From the NCBI GenBank assembly GCA_900542795.1, contig UQPD01000007.1, positions 1-30,090 on the forward strand: a DNA stretch of 30,090 nucleotides. The letters are read 5' to 3'. Shown piece after piece: positions 23,891 through 30,090 of this stretch. The position numbers were made by a program, and so were the translations under genes. Under the pieces are notes generated by a model that worked only from the letters and a program-made list of their open reading frames with translations, ran no database searches and had not been told where the DNA came from. The DNA comes from an uncultured Prevotella sp. Lineage in GTDB: Bacteria > Bacteroidota > Bacteroidia > Bacteroidales > Bacteroidaceae. Position 1 is the first letter of the stretch, and every line of letters begins with the position of its first letter.

Positions 23891-24395
23891 GGCATAGTGA
23901 ATACTCAGAGTTTAATTATTTGAGTATGAATTAATCTGTGTCTCTTATGTCGGTTTCACCTCATTAGGTAGGGTATTCCCGAAATCTTATGCCAAGTAGT
24001 CTGTAAAGTATAAAGGCTTAGTAAAGACCGTCCAACCTTAGGCTGGACGGCAAAGTAATATGTATTAAAAGGCAAAGTATATTGATTAACTTTACCTTTT
24101 CTATTGATTAACTCGGACTTGTTAATTGATTGCTCTGAAAAGGGGTGAATACGGATTATCACTGATTGTACTGGTTTCTTTCTCTTCGGATTGAAAAGGA
24201 AGAAAGGGGGGGGCTTGCAGAATAGAATTTTTATAGGTCTTTCCCTAAAAGCAGTCTAAAGTGTCGAAAAAAAGTATGTTTACTTACTTTGCCATTTAAG
24301 TTAACTTACTTGGCAAAGTAAGTTAACATACTCGGGCTTGTTTGTTAACTTACTTTTTGGGGCATAAAATATTTCAAGTAGGAAATAAGGTAGAC
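23891..24395. other. Gene-free region with degenerate TTAACT repeats
   Basis: No credible gene. It contains a hairpin CCGTCCA/TGGACGG (24028-24050), five copies of TTAAC(T/A) words between about 24086 and 24353, a recurring phrase ACTCGG(A/G)CTTGTT (24110-24122 and 24331-24343), a run of eight Gs (24206-24213) and the palindrome listed separately. The only notable ORF (68 aa, minus, 23956-24162) covers the hairpin and has no recognisable domain. Confidence 0.6.
24274..24331. repeat. Long hairpin with GTTAACTTAC words
   Basis: A 21-bp stem with one mismatch: 24274-24294 (GTATGTTTACTTACTTTGCC and one more A) with 24311-24331. The loop contains the palindrome AAGTTAACTT. A further copy of the word, GTTAACTTACTTTTTGG, follows at 24344-24360. 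No T-run follows, so it does not look like a normal terminator. Confidence 0.8.
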
Positions 24396-24427
24396 AAAAA
24401 AAGCCACCAGCTAAAAAGCTGATGGCT
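24396..24427 (-). terminator. Terminator of the rpmB-rpmG-DUF4295 operon
   Basis: AGCCACCAGCT (24402-24412) pairs with AGCTGATGGCT (24417-24427), allowing G-T pairs. The minus strand then runs into seven Ts (24396-24402). It lies about 60 bp past the DUF4295 stop. Confidence 0.85.
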
Positions 24428-24485
24428 GTATGTTGCATTTGTTCCACTTGGAACTTATTTGCTACATTAAGATGGAGAACATAAA

Positions 24486-24644
24486 TTAGTTCTTGAAGAA
24501 GTCCTTAACGGCTTCGTTGGGAACCATCTGTTCGTCAAAGATATAAGCACCAGTTTTGGGGCTCTTTACCATCTTGATTACCTTGGTGTATGAACGTCCG
24601 TCGGTCTTACCTTCCTGGAGCGTTGCGACTGTTTTCTTTGCCAT
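24486..24644 (-). CDS. DUF4295 small basic protein
   Basis: A 52-aa ORF below the usual length cut-off. It begins MAKKTVATLQEGKTDGRSYT and ends VPNEAVKDFFKN. I recognise it as DUF4295, a small basic protein found in Bacteroidetes directly after rpmG, where it behaves like a lineage-specific ribosome-associated protein; that role is inferred from context. Its start is 14 bp after the rpmG stop, so it is the third gene of the L28-L33 transcript. The frame is intact and the TAA stop is followed by the operon terminator. Lys-rich composition suits RNA contact. Confidence 0.88.
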   Translation of the reverse strand: MAKKTVATLQEGKTDGRSYTKVIKMVKSPKTGAYIFDEQMVPNEAVKDFFKN

Positions 24645-24657
24645 GGTTTACTGTGGT

Positions 24658-24849
24658 TTATTTAATTTCTTTGTGGATGGTCATTCTGCGGAGAATGGGG
24701 TTGTACTTCTTCAACTCCAAACGTTCGGGAGTGTTTTTGCGGTTCTTCGTCGTGATGTAACGAGAAGTTCCGGGAAGTCCGCTTTCCTTCATTTCAGTGC
24801 ATTCGAGGATAACCTGAACGCGGTTGCCTTTAGCTTTCTTTCCAGCCAT
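24658..24849 (-). CDS. rpmG: 50S ribosomal protein L33
   Basis: A 63-aa large-subunit protein. The L33 pattern is visible in RVQVILECTEMKES, the SRYITTKNRKNTPERLELKKYNP stretch and the terminal HKEIK. Only one of the usual zinc-ribbon cysteines remains (ILECTE), so this is the zinc-free (C-minus) type. It starts 15 bp after the L28 stop, between rpmB and the DUF4295 gene in one operon. Confidence 0.96.
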   Translation of the reverse strand: MAGKKAKGNRVQVILECTEMKESGLPGTSRYITTKNRKNTPERLELKKYNPILRRMTIHKEIK

Positions 24850-24863
24850 TGTTTTCTACGTTT

Positions 24864-25124
24864 TTAGCCGATTACTTTAATATTTTTCCAATCGCAATAT
24901 CCCTTGGCTACGGCGCTGTTGAGAGCGGCGTCCAAGCCGACCTTGTTGATGAGGCGCAGACCTGCGGCGCTAATGCGGAGGCTGATCCAGCAGTCCTGTT
25001 CAACATAGTAGAACTTCTTAGTAAACAAGTTTACATCAAACGAGCGCTTAGTGCGACGCTTCGAGTGAGAAACGTTGTTGCCAATCATGGCCTTCTTTCC
25101 TGTAATTTGACAAATCTTAGACAT
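24864..25124 (-). CDS. rpmB: 50S ribosomal protein L28
   Basis: An 86-aa large-subunit protein. The family start MSKICQITGKKAMIGNNVSHS is followed by KRRTKRSFDVNLFTKKFY, and ISAAGLRLINKVGLDAAL closes the fold. The open frame continues upstream to 25175, but those 17 residues lack any L28 similarity and come from the leader; the ATG at 25124 is the family start. It is first gene of the rpmB-rpmG-DUF4295 operon and has a strong promoter about 155 bp upstream. Confidence 0.97.
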   Translation of the reverse strand: MSKICQITGKKAMIGNNVSHSKRRTKRSFDVNLFTKKFYYVEQDCWISLRISAAGLRLINKVGLDAALNSAVAKGYCDWKNIKVIG

Positions 25125-25280
25125 TGCTTTCGCTTTGTTTCTTGTTGTGTGATAAGATGTTGGGCATTGTTGCACGTATTTCCTTTCCAGTTTGGGTTTC
25201 AGGCTTTGTTGTTGCGTAATCTTGGGGTGGTTTCCTTAAATTAACCATCTGTCAAGACGTGCTGTCCCGTTTACGAGGTG
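25125..25280 (-). promoter_or_regulatory. Long 5' leader of the rpmB operon
   Basis: The strong promoter at 25281-25311 implies an untranslated leader of about 150 nt before the L28 ATG. I do not recognise a known RNA family in it. Ribosomal operons often carry autoregulatory leaders, so it is a candidate by position only. Confidence 0.4.
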
Positions 25281-25311
25281 CAAAAGTACAAACTTTTTGA
25301 TTTACACCAAA
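25281..25311 (-). promoter_or_regulatory. rpmB operon promoter
   Basis: On the minus strand: -33 TTTG (25308-25311), 19-bp spacer, -7 TACTTTTG (25281-25288), all perfect matches. It lies in the 286-bp gap between cinA and rpmB, so the ribosomal genes have their own start although they follow cinA on the same strand. Confidence 0.85.
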
Positions 25312-25410
25312 GTTTTTGCACCGTTTTTTTACAAAAGCGATGCAAAAACTTTATTTATTGCCCATTTTAGGGACTATTCGGAAATATAATTCTAACTTTT
25401 TTGTCAGTCT

Positions 25411-25929
25411 TTATTCGGCTACCGTATCGCCTTCTTCACCCTTGATAAAGTCGAGCAACATGTGCATAGCAGCAGAAGTGGCTGAGGCTAAGTTCTTGTC
25501 GCGGCCATTGTCCTCTTCAATCATGCGAGTAACAATATGGTCAGTGTTACCTACAGCAATCCAAATAGTACCAACAATCACACCCGACTTGCCACCATCA
25601 GGACCGCCAGGACCAGCATAACCGCTGATAGCTACGGCATAGTCTGTGTTGAAGAGTTTGTTAGCGCCCACAACCATTTGGCGAACAACTTCCTCGCATA
25701 CGGGAGTCTGTTCTTCAATAACTTTGGGGTCAACGTTGAGGAGATTTTCCTTAACCTCGTCAGCGTAGCAAATTAAGCCACCTTTATAGTAGTTTGAGCT
25801 ACCAGGAACGGCTGTGATAACACTTGCAATGCGACCAGCGGTGCAGCTTTCAGCAGTAGAGAGCGTTTTGCACTCGCGCCACAAAATTTCATTGATTTCC
25901 TTACTTACCAGTTTGAGATCTAAATCCAT
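25411..25929 (-). CDS. CinA-family nicotinamide-nucleotide amidase domain protein
   Basis: A 172-aa stand-alone CinA C-terminal domain. This family (PncC in E. coli) deamidates nicotinamide mononucleotide to nicotinate mononucleotide for NAD recycling. Hallmarks: STAESCTAG (24-32) with the catalytic Ser region, SNYYKGGLICYADEVKENLL (45-64), and AISGYAGPGGPDGGKSG. The N-terminal molybdopterin-binding-like domain of full CinA is absent, as in PncC and YdeJ. The acidic tail EGEEGDTVAE-like end (DFIKGEEGDTVAE) is not conserved. It lies 70 bp after tsaD, in the map-tsaD-cinA run. Enzyme activity is inferred from family. Confidence 0.9.
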   Translation of the reverse strand: MDLDLKLVSKEINEILWRECKTLSTAESCTAGRIASVITAVPGSSNYYKGGLICYADEVKENLLNVDPKVIEEQTPVCEEVVRQMVVGANKLFNTDYAVAISGYAGPGGPDGGKSGVIVGTIWIAVGNTDHIVTRMIEEDNGRDKNLASATSAAMHMLLDFIKGEEGDTVAE

Positions 25930-25999
25930 TTTTTTCTTGTATTTGCGTTTTGTTGGGATACTTATTTATTTTCACTTTATATTCAGAACCCATCTTTTG

Positions 26000-27016
26000 T
26001 TAGAGTGTAGTTCTTGAGTATGCGGGTTTGTCGATAGAACAGAAGTCCTTGTCAAGATATTTAAAGTAGCCAGTAATGGCAATCATTGCCGCATTGTCGG
26101 TGGTGTATGAAAAACGTGGGATGTAAATGTCCCAACCATTCTTCTCAGCTCTTTCTTTAAAGGCGTTGCGCAGCCCTGTGTTTGCAGAAACTCCACCTGA
26201 GAGTGCTACGTGCTTGATGCCTGTTTCTTTAACAGCACGATCAAGTTTCTTCATTAAAATGTCCACAATGGTACGTTCTAATGAAGCTGCTAAGTCTTCC
26301 TTGTGTTGTTCTATAAAGTCGGGGTTGTCTTTAATTTGATCGCGTAGGAAGTAGAGGAACGAAGTTTTTAACCCCGAAAAACTATAGTCTAAACCGCTAA
26401 TATTAGGCTTAGCAAATTTATAAGCTTCGGGATTTCCTTGTCGAGCCAATTTATCGATAATAGGTCCACCCGGATAGCCAAATCCCATTACCTTCGAACA
26501 TTTATCCATTGCTTCGCCTGCGGCATCGTCAATGGTTTGTCCCAAGATTTCTAATTTATTATAGGCATTCACCTTCACAATTTGCGAGTTACCACCGCTT
26601 ACTAATAAGCAAAGGAAGGGGTAGGGCGGAAGTTTGTGCTCATCGTCTTTGGTTTGTATGAAGTGTGCCAAGATGTGACCTTGCAGGTGGTTTGCTTCAA
26701 TGAATGGGATGCCCAAAGAGGTTGCCAATCCTTTAGCAAATGAAACCCCCACGAGTAGTGAACCCATAAGTCCAGGTCCTAAGGTAACTGCAATAGCAGA
26801 GAGTTCCTCCTTTTTTACGCCAGCTTGTTTGAGTGCTTGGTCTACTACTGGCACAATGTTTTGTTGGTGAGCACGCGAAGCCAATTCTGGTACAACACCT
26901 CCATATGCTTTATGCACGGCTTGACTGGCAGTGACGTTACTCAACAAAAAACCATCGCGTAACACGGCAGCCGAAGTATCATCGCAACTCGATTCTATAG
27001 CAAGAATTGTAATCAT
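26000..27016 (-). CDS. tsaD: tRNA N6-adenosine threonylcarbamoyltransferase
   Basis: Transfers the threonylcarbamoyl group to A37 of ANN-decoding tRNAs (t6A), working with TsaB, TsaE and TsaC. The 338-aa length is standard. Metal-binding His110 and His114 lie in EANHLQGHILAH. The start MITILAIESSCDDTSAAV and PELASRAHQ, and the later SGGVSANTGLR and YTTDNAAMIA with the metal-binding Asp, are all present. It is 32 bp downstream of map on the same strand and probably co-transcribed with map and cinA. TsaB and TsaE are not in this window. Confidence 0.97.
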   Translation of the reverse strand: MITILAIESSCDDTSAAVLRDGFLLSNVTASQAVHKAYGGVVPELASRAHQQNIVPVVDQALKQAGVKKEELSAIAVTLGPGLMGSLLVGVSFAKGLATSLGIPFIEANHLQGHILAHFIQTKDDEHKLPPYPFLCLLVSGGNSQIVKVNAYNKLEILGQTIDDAAGEAMDKCSKVMGFGYPGGPIIDKLARQGNPEAYKFAKPNISGLDYSFSGLKTSFLYFLRDQIKDNPDFIEQHKEDLAASLERTIVDILMKKLDRAVKETGIKHVALSGGVSANTGLRNAFKERAEKNGWDIYIPRFSYTTDNAAMIAITGYFKYLDKDFCSIDKPAYSRTTL

Positions 27017-27048
27017 TGTAATATCAAAACTTTTTTAGCGGAGTATGT

Positions 27049-27906
27049 TTAGTGTGTAAGCACTTCCAAACCATTCTCTGTCATCAAGAAAGTGTGTTCC
27101 CATTGTGCTGAGGGCAATTCGTCTTCAGTCACAACGGTCCAACCATCCTCTTCGTCAATAAACACCTCGTGTGTACCCATATTTATCATAGGTTCGATGG
27201 TAAATACCATACCGGGTACTAATAACATGCCGTGGTGGTGTGTGTTGTAATGGTCAACTTCAGGGTCTTCGTGAAATTCGAGTCCTACACCATGTCCACA
27301 AAGGTCGCGAACTACACTAAAACCATTTTTGCGAGCATGTTTTTCGATAGCCTTACCAATGTCACCTACAAACCCCCAAGGTTTAGCGGCTTCTGCGCCA
27401 ATTTGCAAGCATTCTTTGGTAACGCGCACAAGTTTCTCTTTTTCGGGTGATGTTTTACCGATAATAAACATGCGTGATGCGTCACTAAAGTATCCATCAA
27501 GAATTGTGCTAACATCCACATTGATGATATCGCCTTCCTCAAGAATTTCATATTCAGAGGGGATGCCGTGGCACACAACCTCGTTGATGCTTGTACACAC
27601 GCTTTTGGGGAAGCCCTCGTAGTTAAGGGGTGCAGGGATTGCACCATGTGCTACTGTGAAATCGTAGACTAGTTTATCGATTTCGGCAGTACTCATGCCA
27701 GCGTGAATTTCCTTTTCAATTAAGTCGAGCACGCCCGTGTTTACTTCGCCCGAGCGTTTAATGCCCTCAATTTGTTCAGGCGTTTTAATTAGTTTACGTG
27801 TCGGCACGAGTTCTCCTTTGTTTTGAAAACTCAGTATGCGTTTGTCGAAATCTGTAGGTTCTTGTCCTTTGGGGACGAACCAATTTCTTGTTTTTTTTCT
27901 GAACAT
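27049..27906 (-). CDS. map: Type I methionyl aminopeptidase
   Basis: Removes the initiator Met from new proteins. All five metal ligands are visible: Asp131 and Asp142 (NVDVSTILDGYFSDASRMF), His205 (GHGVGLEFHEDP), Glu238 (FTIEPM) and Glu270 (QWEHTFL). The substrate-binding His113 (VCHGIPS) and His212 are also present. At 285 aa it is about 30 longer than E. coli Map because of an N-terminal extension (MFRKKTRNWFVPKGQEPTDF and on) before the usual IKTPEQIEGIKRSG; the extension is lineage-typical as far as I recall. The repeat-B promoter stands directly upstream, with its -7 element about 40 bp from the ATG. map leads the map-tsaD-cinA run. Confidence 0.97.
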   Translation of the reverse strand: MFRKKTRNWFVPKGQEPTDFDKRILSFQNKGELVPTRKLIKTPEQIEGIKRSGEVNTGVLDLIEKEIHAGMSTAEIDKLVYDFTVAHGAIPAPLNYEGFPKSVCTSINEVVCHGIPSEYEILEEGDIINVDVSTILDGYFSDASRMFIIGKTSPEKEKLVRVTKECLQIGAEAAKPWGFVGDIGKAIEKHARKNGFSVVRDLCGHGVGLEFHEDPEVDHYNTHHHGMLLVPGMVFTIEPMINMGTHEVFIDEEDGWTVVTEDELPSAQWEHTFLMTENGLEVLTH

Positions 27907-27943
27907 ATATTATAATATAAAGGAGTGGCGCTTAGCCAATCCG

Positions 27944-28064
27944 TTGCAAAGTTAGTGCAAGGCGAGAGAAGTACAAAACGAAAGTCAAAAAACTTTCGTT
28001 TTTACTTCCGAGCCGCAGCCTAAATTGGCGTAGCAGAGTTAGTGCAAGGCGAGCGTATAGCAAA
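27944..28064 (-). repeat. Promoter-bearing hairpin repeat, copy B
   Basis: Same plan as copy A, read on the minus strand toward map: TTTG (28061-28064), 19 bp, TAACTCTG (28034-28041); GGCTGCGGCTCGG (28008-28020); a hairpin of 17 bp with one bulged base (28008-27992 with 27985-27968, loop TTTTTG); then CCTTGCACTAACTTTG (27947-27962). Relative to copy A, two adjacent stem pairs change from T-A/A-T to C-G/G-C while pairing is kept, and the loop TTTTTG is identical. Confidence 0.85.
27947..27977 (-). promoter_or_regulatory. map promoter inside repeat B
   Basis: -33 TTTG (27974-27977) lies in the 3' arm of the hairpin, followed after 19 bp by a perfect -7 TAACTTTG (27947-27954). The predicted start leaves a leader of about 35 nt. 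The spacing is identical to that in copy A. Confidence 0.8.
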
Positions 28065-28120
28065 GAAAAAACTTGTTTTTATTATAATGCATGGTCGCAT
28101 TTAATGCGTTAGCTTGCCTT

Positions 28121-28615
28121 TTAAATTTCAGAATAAATCAGTTCGCCGTTAATCCTTTCAGATTTCATTACGCATATTTTTTCAACGCGCATAGTAGTCT
28201 CAGGTACTTCGATATGGGTAAGAATTTGTGAGGGATGTTGCACCAAAGAAATGTGCGGAATAAAAGCCAATGTGCTATGGGGTATCCCATGTGCTGTTAA
28301 GCGTTCGCGTAGTTGAATAGCTATTGTGGTGGTAGGTTCGCTCTCTTTTATACCGCACCATATAACCCCAGCTTTTGTAGGAAAGGTTCCAAGTTTGCCC
28401 AAAGTTATAGAGAATGGTTCAAACGCGACCTCGCTCACTGCTTTGCGTATTTGTGGTAAGTTATATTTTTCGCCAATAAAGGCAAGTGTCATATGTAGGT
28501 TACCATACGAACAGAAGTTTCCTTCAATGCCTTTCGCTTTTAACGCGTTCTGTACTCCAACAAGAGAATTCTTAAACGCGTCGTTAAATCGTATTGCTAT
28601 AAAAATGCGAGACAA
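28121..28615 (-). CDS. thpR: RNA 2',3'-cyclic phosphodiesterase (2H/LigT family)
   Basis: A 164-aa member of the 2H phosphoesterase superfamily. ThpR opens 2',3'-cyclic phosphates on RNA ends and can ligate tRNA halves in vitro. The two catalytic H-x-T/S-x motifs are visible: HMTL (41-44) and HISL (121-124), spaced as in the family. The start MSRIFIAIRFNDAF resembles the usual RxFIAI beginning, and FIGE follows the first motif. The 73-bp gap upstream shows no promoter. The RmlD-like gene precedes it on the same strand, so they may share a transcript. Physiological substrate unknown. Confidence 0.92.
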   Translation of the reverse strand: MSRIFIAIRFNDAFKNSLVGVQNALKAKGIEGNFCSYGNLHMTLAFIGEKYNLPQIRKAVSEVAFEPFSITLGKLGTFPTKAGVIWCGIKESEPTTTIAIQLRERLTAHGIPHSTLAFIPHISLVQHPSQILTHIEVPETTMRVEKICVMKSERINGELIYSEI

Positions 28616-28688
28616 ATGTATTAAGTAATAAAGATTTTTAAATCAGAAGTAATACAAACGATGGAATGGATGCAAGTAAAGTAGTGGG

Positions 28689-29540
28689 TTACCCCTTAAT
28701 ACTCAAATAGGTTGTTCCTTTCAAACTATCATTAAATCGTATACCTAGTTTTTCAATGCGCGAGCAATCCATTGTGAGATTTCTGGTTTGTTCGCAGAAT
28801 CTTTCTTCATCGGGCAAAATCCATTTAGAGGGTTCATTCAATCCCATCACCTCAGCAACTTGCAGAAAAAGTTTGTAACTATTCAAAGTGTTACCACTAC
28901 CAAAGTTATAGATGCCACCAGGCAGCGAGAAAGCTAATTCCATATTTCTAACAACCTCCCAAACATTTGTTACACCGCGATATTCGTGAGTAGCTGCTTT
29001 TAAGGTAGAACCCTCGTTGTATGCCTTTTGCAAGTTAACCAAGATGTTGCTATTCAACTTCATTGCACTATTCGGAGCATCATACATCCAAGTAAGTCTG
29101 AGTCCTACGGCAAGCGGATAATTTCTCAGAGCCCTTTGTTCAGCCTCTAATTTGTGCTGTCCATACACATTGACAGGTTGAAGCACATCTTCTTCTTTTA
29201 GTGGACCAAGCTGTGGCGTACCATTATATACCTGGTCGCTCGACATAAAAATAAATTTAGCACCAATTAGTTTACAAGCCTTTGCCAACTTCACTGTGCC
29301 TTGTACATTAACCCTATGCGACTCCTCGGGGTGTTGTTCACAATACCAAGTGTTGCTAAGTGCCGCACAATGCAGCACAATGTCTGGACGATGCTCCTCA
29401 ACATAAGCCCTTACAGCCTCTTCTCTACTCACATTCAGTTCGCTATGCGTGGGCAGAAGCAGTTCGTATTTGTCTTTATAGTAAAGAGCTAACCGACTTC
29501 CTAAAAAGCCTGTGCTACCAGTAATCAAAATTTTCTTCAT
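28689..29540 (-). CDS. RmlD-like NAD(P)-dependent sugar-nucleotide reductase/epimerase
   Basis: A 283-aa extended short-chain dehydrogenase. The Rossmann motif GSTGFLGSRL (8-17) binds NAD(P). DIVLHCAALSNT (53-64) and FIFMSSDQVYNG (97-108) follow, and the catalytic YxxxK is YGQHK (126-130), with Ser101/Asp102 before it. The overall pattern is that of dTDP-4-dehydrorhamnose reductase (RmlD), but no rmlA, B or C gene is nearby and the substrate-binding C-terminal half (VTNVWEVVRNMELAF, YNFGSGN) is only family-like. It could reduce or epimerise another nucleotide sugar. It lies 40 bp downstream of the small membrane protein gene and may form a unit with it. Confidence 0.82.
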   Translation of the reverse strand: MKKILITGSTGFLGSRLALYYKDKYELLLPTHSELNVSREEAVRAYVEEHRPDIVLHCAALSNTWYCEQHPEESHRVNVQGTVKLAKACKLIGAKFIFMSSDQVYNGTPQLGPLKEEDVLQPVNVYGQHKLEAEQRALRNYPLAVGLRLTWMYDAPNSAMKLNSNILVNLQKAYNEGSTLKAATHEYRGVTNVWEVVRNMELAFSLPGGIYNFGSGNTLNSYKLFLQVAEVMGLNEPSKWILPDEERFCEQTRNLTMDCSRIEKLGIRFNDSLKGTTYLSIKG

Positions 29541-29580
29541 GTGCTTATTTATTGTGTGTAAGATGGTTCATTAAGTTTGT

Positions 29581-29991
29581 TTATAATTTCTCAGGACAAA
29601 GAAGTGTAGACACGTAAAGCAGTCCTGCAATCATTAGCGAAGCCCCCAATCCTACATAGAATGAGGCAATAAACGATGGTGGAATAGCAGGACAACTCCT
29701 AAGTAATATGCCAAAAGTAATCATAAAAGCCATGATAACATACGATTTTACAGGCATTATGTGCCATACCTTTCGTTTGTCGGCATCAATATCCCGAATA
29801 CGTCGCACATTCTTAAACAGCATTTTAACAAACATATTCGAAAACAGAAACATCGTTACCATACAGCCCATAATCATCAAAACCGAGGTGTTGTCAATAT
29901 GTGTCCATGACACCACACCAATTCTGCAAACATTAAAGCCTGCAATTAGCCAGATAATACCAGCAATGAAAGCGAGAGATTTGGTCTTCAT
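29581..29991 (-). CDS. Unrecognised small four-helix membrane protein
   Basis: I do not recognise this 136-aa family. Four hydrophobic segments are visible, about 7-22, 36-58, 83-98 and 107-131. A strongly basic loop between helices 2 and 3 (KNVRRIRDIDADKRK, 60-74) should face the cytosol, which places both ends on the cytosolic side. No cysteine pair, His cluster or other catalytic motif stands out. The ATG at 29991 follows an AT-rich stretch of only about 50 genomic bases before the adapter, so the promoter may be lost with the contig end. It is 40 bp upstream of the RmlD-like gene. Function unknown. Confidence 0.7.
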   Translation of the reverse strand: MKTKSLAFIAGIIWLIAGFNVCRIGVVSWTHIDNTSVLMIMGCMVTMFLFSNMFVKMLFKNVRRIRDIDADKRKVWHIMPVKSYVIMAFMITFGILLRSCPAIPPSFIASFYVGLGASLMIAGLLYVSTLLCPEKL

Positions 29992-30042
29992 ATCTTATAT
30001 CCTAAAATAATTTTGAATACCTATTTATATTCACGTCTAAAC

Positions 30043-30090
30043 CTGTCTCTTATACACATCTGACGCTGCCGACGATCTTACGCGTGTAGA
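30043..30090 (+). other. Nextera read-through adapter with i5 index (artefact)
   Basis: CTGTCTCTTATACACATCT (30043-30061) is the Tn5 mosaic end; GACGCTGCCGACGA (30062-30075) is the Nextera i5-side adapter; TCTTACGC (30076-30083) fits an 8-base i5 index, the complement of GCGTAAGA (S517 in the Nextera XT set, from memory); GTGTAGA (30084-30090) begins the P5 side. None of this is genomic, so the true contig ends near 30042. Confidence 0.98.

Noticed and set aside
23936..23956. Partial likeness to Nextera mosaic end (TGTCTCTTAT)
   Set aside because: The match stops after ten bases and is followed by ordinary sequence; coincidence rather than an internal adapter or chimera junction.
23956..24162. 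68-aa minus-strand ORF in the gene-free zone
   Set aside because: No domain, no promoter, and it runs across the CCGTCCA hairpin and TTAACT repeats; more likely decayed repeat than gene.
24206..24213. Run of eight Gs as a possible phase-variation switch
   Set aside because: It is not in or just upstream of any gene, so slippage would have no visible target.
28083..28120. Hairpin AATGC/GCATT as the thpR terminator
   Set aside because: The stem is only five or six base pairs and there is no T-run; too weak to call.
1..30090. CRISPR array, prophage, toxin-antitoxin or defence genes
   Set aside because: No regularly spaced direct repeats, integrase, transposase or recognised defence motif was seen on either strand.

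Overview
The window is a complete assembled contig from a bacterium of the Bacteroidales, most like Prevotella or a close relative. The evidence is Bacteroidetes-type promoters (-33 TTTG, -7 TAnnTTTG), almost no Shine-Dalgarno sites, an S16 protein with a long Ala/Lys/Glu tail, the rpmB-rpmG-DUF4295 cluster, a DUF4492 gene ahead of cydAB, and an archaeal/eukaryal-type ProS. Both contig ends carry Nextera library adapter: bases 1-7 and 30043-30090 are not genomic.

Layout. 239-4491 (minus): NADP glutamate dehydrogenase and the helicase HrpB. 4721-5665 (plus): an EamA transporter that converges on the cytochrome bd operon DUF4492-cydA-cydB (minus, 5738-8591). 8731-12137 (plus): a promoter-bearing hairpin repeat, a ThiE/TenI-like protein, prs, tRNA-Gly(CCC) and an NhaD-type antiporter, followed by pfkA to 13173. 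13384-16763 (minus): rpsP, an unrecognised 173-aa protein and an OPT oligopeptide transporter. 16777-22753 (minus): the secreted M13 peptidase (13 bp from OPT), an ABC-F protein, a large palindromic element and proS. 23045-23767 (plus): an OmpA-family lipoprotein, followed by about 700 bp of non-coding palindromes. 24486-29991 (minus): DUF4295-rpmG-rpmB, CinA-like amidase, tsaD, map, a second promoter-bearing hairpin repeat, thpR, an RmlD-like reductase and a small membrane protein.

Most genes are housekeeping: nitrogen assimilation, microaerobic respiration, PRPP synthesis, glycolysis, translation, tRNA t6A synthesis and N-terminal Met removal. The clearest functional pair is M13 peptidase plus OPT transporter, which together suggest extracytoplasmic peptide cleavage and uptake.

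The most interesting signal is non-coding. A repeat module, GGCTGCGGYTCRG, then a hairpin of variable sequence, then CCTTGCAC(T/C)AnnTTTG, occurs four times. Two copies sit directly upstream of the thiE-like gene and of map. In both, the 3' arm of the hairpin supplies the -33 element and the downstream end supplies a perfect -7 element 19 bp away. The two hairpins differ by paired, compensating changes. The other two copies face each other inside a 326-bp MITE-like palindrome that abuts the proS stop codon. Several start codons were moved downstream of the longest ORF start because a promoter or a tRNA occupies the apparent N-terminus. I see no CRISPR array, phage, transposase gene or defence system.
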